A stretch of DNA of 64,000 bases from G963666705 sp963666705 (GTDB lineage Bacteria > Pseudomonadota > Alphaproteobacteria > CADEGL01). Under the pieces are notes generated by a model, which searched no databases, had not been told where the DNA came from, and saw only the letters and a list, made by a program, of their open reading frames with translations. The translations under genes were made by a program, and so were the position numbers. Within the stretch, counting starts at the first letter, position 1. Every line of letters starts with the position of its first letter. The stretch is taken from NCBI GenBank assembly GCA_963666705.2, contig CAXXKO010000017.1, positions 124,001-188,000 on the forward strand. The letters are read 5' to 3'. Shown one piece after another: positions 62,428 through 64,000 of this stretch.

Positions 62428-63423
62428 ATGACCGCGACATCCGATAACATCGGCGTCTATAGCGAATACGGCAAGCTGCGCGAGGTCGTGGTCGGGCATT
62501 TCGACGATTTTGTCTATGCCGAATGGAGCCCAAGCGTGCGCTACGCCCATCCCGAGCTGCGGGCGCTGCTCGAGGCCCAGGAGGGCAAGCCGCTGAACGT
62601 CAAGGCGCTGCTGCCCGAGCGCCACGAGATGACGGTCCAGCAGCTCGACGCCCTGGTCGAGACGTACGAGAATCACGGCGTCAAGGTCCACCGCGCGCGC
62701 CGCTATACCGAGGACGAGAAGACATACCTCGACCACCTGCAAGGCGGTCACGCCCTCATCTATCCGGCTGATCCCGTCTTCGTGCTCGGCAACCACTATA
62801 TCGAGCTGTGCATCCGCAGGCCCTACCGGCGCAAGGAGATATTCCCGCTGCGTGACCTTCTCATGCCGCGCATCGAGGCGGACCCGGACGCGCGCCACGT
62901 GGCCATGCCCCAGGCGGCACCCCGGCGCGAGTTCGGCGAGGGGCCGGGGCCCTTCCTCGAGGGCGGCGACATCATCACCCACGGCAAGGACGTGATCGTC
63001 GGCGAGGGCGACGTGTGCAGCAACCGCGCCGGCACCCTGTGGCTCGAGCGCTACCTGCGCGACTACGGGTACAAGGTCCACCCCATGCCCATCAACGGCC
63101 TGTGGCTGCACACCCTCGGTGTCATGTGCCTGCTGCGCGAAGGGCTCTTGATGGCCTATCTGCCGGCCCTCGCCGAGGGCCTGCCGGCGCCGCTCGAGGA
63201 CTGGGAGGTGATCGAGATCACCGAGCAGGAATGCGCGAGCCTGGCCACCGTCGGGGTCAGCCTCGACGACCACACCTACATGATCGGCAACCGCCAGAAC
63301 CGCATCATCGACGAATTGGTCAAGCGCGACATCGAGCCCATACCCATGCAGACCGACCATATCTCGTTCTGGGGCGGCGACATGCGCTGCTCGACCCTGC
63401 CCATCGTCCGCGAGCCGACATAG
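62428..63423 (+). CDS. Amidinotransferase/guanidino-group-modifying enzyme family protein
   Basis: 331 residues. GKLREVVVGHFDDFVYAEW start, FLEGGDIITHGKDVIVGEG, LHTLGVMCLL (His) and GGDMRCSTLPI near the C-terminus with the expected nucleophile Cys match the amidinotransferase/arginine deiminase superfamily. It may be glycine-amidinotransferase-like or hydrolytic; reaction not predicted. GGGAGAGG ribosome site. 33 bp after the HIT gene. Confidence 0.85.
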   Translation: MTATSDNIGVYSEYGKLREVVVGHFDDFVYAEWSPSVRYAHPELRALLEAQEGKPLNVKALLPERHEMTVQQLDALVETYENHGVKVHRARRYTEDEKTYLDHLQGGHALIYPADPVFVLGNHYIELCIRRPYRRKEIFPLRDLLMPRIEADPDARHVAMPQAAPRREFGEGPGPFLEGGDIITHGKDVIVGEGDVCSNRAGTLWLERYLRDYGYKVHPMPINGLWLHTLGVMCLLREGLLMAYLPALAEGLPAPLEDWEVIEITEQECASLATVGVSLDDHTYMIGNRQNRIIDELVKRDIEPIPMQTDHISFWGGDMRCSTLPIVREPT

Positions 63424-63448
63424 GCAAGTGAACGCAACATAAAGAGTC

Positions 63449-63586
63449 CCCCTCTCCCCTTGGGGAGAGGGCCGGGGTGAGGGGGTGCGCGGATCCGCCT
63501 CACGAAGAGTCTTTCGGCCGCCTGCCGACGGCCACGCCCTCACCCGGCGCGCAATGCACGCCACCCTCTCCCCGGTGGGGAGAAGG
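63449..63586. repeat. Composite palindromic repeat, CCCTCTCCCC family
   Basis: A perfect 10-bp stem CCCTCTCCCC/GGGGAGAGGG with a 2-base spacer (63450-63471), a second hairpin TCTCCCC/GGGGAGA (63567-63583), and long-range arms gccggggtgaggg (63471) / ccctcacccggc (63537) fold the block on itself. Similar blocks are common intergenic repeats in proteobacteria. It lies between the amidinotransferase gene and an insertion sequence. Confidence 0.85.
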
Positions 63587-63602
63587 TTCCAAGCGTCAGG
63601 TT

Positions 63603-63902
63603 TGAGCCACTAGTACCCACTTTCATAATTCCGTGTGCCATACGATCGCTTTTCCCGTCTCCTCGGTAGGAGGGGGGCGCCGGCGATGCCGGGGCATCGT
63701 CAAGCATCCCCGACACCCCGAGGGGGCGGGAAAAGCGACCCGTAGGGCGGCGCCCCGAGGCCCCCGGACGTCGTCGCGCGCCGCTTGTGATGCCCCGGCA
63801 TCACGGCGCGCCACGCTCCTAATGAGGTGGACGGCCCCATCCAACGGCATCGATGTGCCAAAGTTGTGGTTGTCATGAACCACGAGGAAATGGGAGCCGT
63901 CC
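63603..63902. other. Non-coding left part of an IS110-family element with hairpins
   Basis: 300 bp without a convincing gene. It has hairpins with a shared core GATGCC/GGCATC at 63686-63699 and 63787-63804, a GTGGTT/AACCAC hairpin at 63866-63883 and a near-perfect inverted repeat GGACGG-CCCCAT (63829-63840) against ATGGGAGCCGTCC (63890-63902). Part of it is probably the element's left end; its outer boundary cannot be fixed here. Confidence 0.5.
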
Positions 63903-64000
63903 ATGAACGAAGTTATCACGATCGGTCTTGATTTGGCGAAGAGCGTTTTTCAGGTCCACGGCATTGATGCCGAGAACAAGATGGTGATCCGCCGGCAACT
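63903..64000 (+). CDS. IS110-family transposase, N-terminal fragment (cut by window end)
   Basis: MNEVITIGLDLAKSVFQVHG and following residues are the RuvC-like DEDD N-terminus of IS110-family recombinases, with the first catalytic Asp in GLDLAK. The sequence looks closer to the IS1111 group (by the FQVHG motif). Only 32 residues are in the window. Whether the gene is intact cannot be told. Confidence 0.9.
   Translation, partial: MNEVITIGLDLAKSVFQVHGIDAENKMVIRRQ

Noticed and set aside
61993..63564. 523-codon minus-strand frame opposite the HIT and amidinotransferase genes
   Set aside because: Shadow frame; the plus-strand genes have catalytic motifs.

Overview
The window is 64 kb of GC-rich, densely coding bacterial chromosome from an alphaproteobacterium, most probably Rhodospirillales-like. 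Gene order is the main evidence: hemE-hemH-hemJ-rho back to back with ppsR-maf-aroE-coaE-dnaQ, secB/fxsA/timA/mltA/smr/hslUV, hisB-hisH-hisA-hisF-hisE, and mnmE-mnmG-rsmG-parA-parB facing leuS-lptE-holA. Starts at GTG/TTG and ATGA/GTGA overlaps are frequent. I saw no rRNA, tRNA or CRISPR array.

Layout. 0-24 kb is mostly accessory metabolism: a catabolic operon (MFS transporter, Ldh_2-type dehydrogenase, two ThDP enzymes), a sirtuin/uracil-DNA-glycosylase pair divergent from a phosphatase/fructosamine-kinase pair, a FIST/aldo-keto reductase/ThpR operon, a TPR O-GlcNAc-transferase-like gene, tesA divergent from ybbA-ybbP, two methyltransferases, a Bax-inhibitor-1 protein, and a Rieske oxygenase/glycosylase/RidA operon. 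24-36 kb holds leuS-lptE-holA and the converging tRNA-modification/partition operon with two perfect parS sites. 36-40 kb has ogt, dienelactone hydrolase, quinone reductase and GFA genes. 39.7-43.7 kb is hemE-hemH-hemJ-rho. The 380-bp hemE/ppsR gap (43746-44125) is where alphaproteobacterial oriC is expected and contains an AT-rich block and DnaA-box-like sequences. 44-64 kb runs through ppsR-maf-aroE-coaE-dnaQ, secB, fxsA/timA/mltA, lutABC, smr, hslVU, a cNMP/FHA sensor, the his operon, a HIT protein and an amidinotransferase-like enzyme. It ends at a palindromic repeat and the start of an IS110-family transposase.

Two features stand out. First, a roughly 152-bp dispersed repeat with inverted termini beginning CTAGAGCG is present four times (8168, 37266, 47726, 51511, plus a truncated tandem copy). 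In all four, the TAG stop codon of the upstream gene is the first TAG of the element. Second, five accessory genes are broken by one- or two-base indels in short runs or by a nonsense codon (OGT-like, TPR-methyltransferase, ridA, ogt, dienelactone hydrolase), while core genes are intact. This is either gene decay or sequencing error, and read data would decide it.

Together the central 20-57 kb describes a replication-origin neighbourhood: replication (holA, dnaQ, candidate oriC), segregation (parABS), translation (leuS, mnmEG, rsmG), haem synthesis, envelope and export (lptE, secB, timA, mltA) and proteolysis (hslUV), with accessory and mobile DNA on both flanks.
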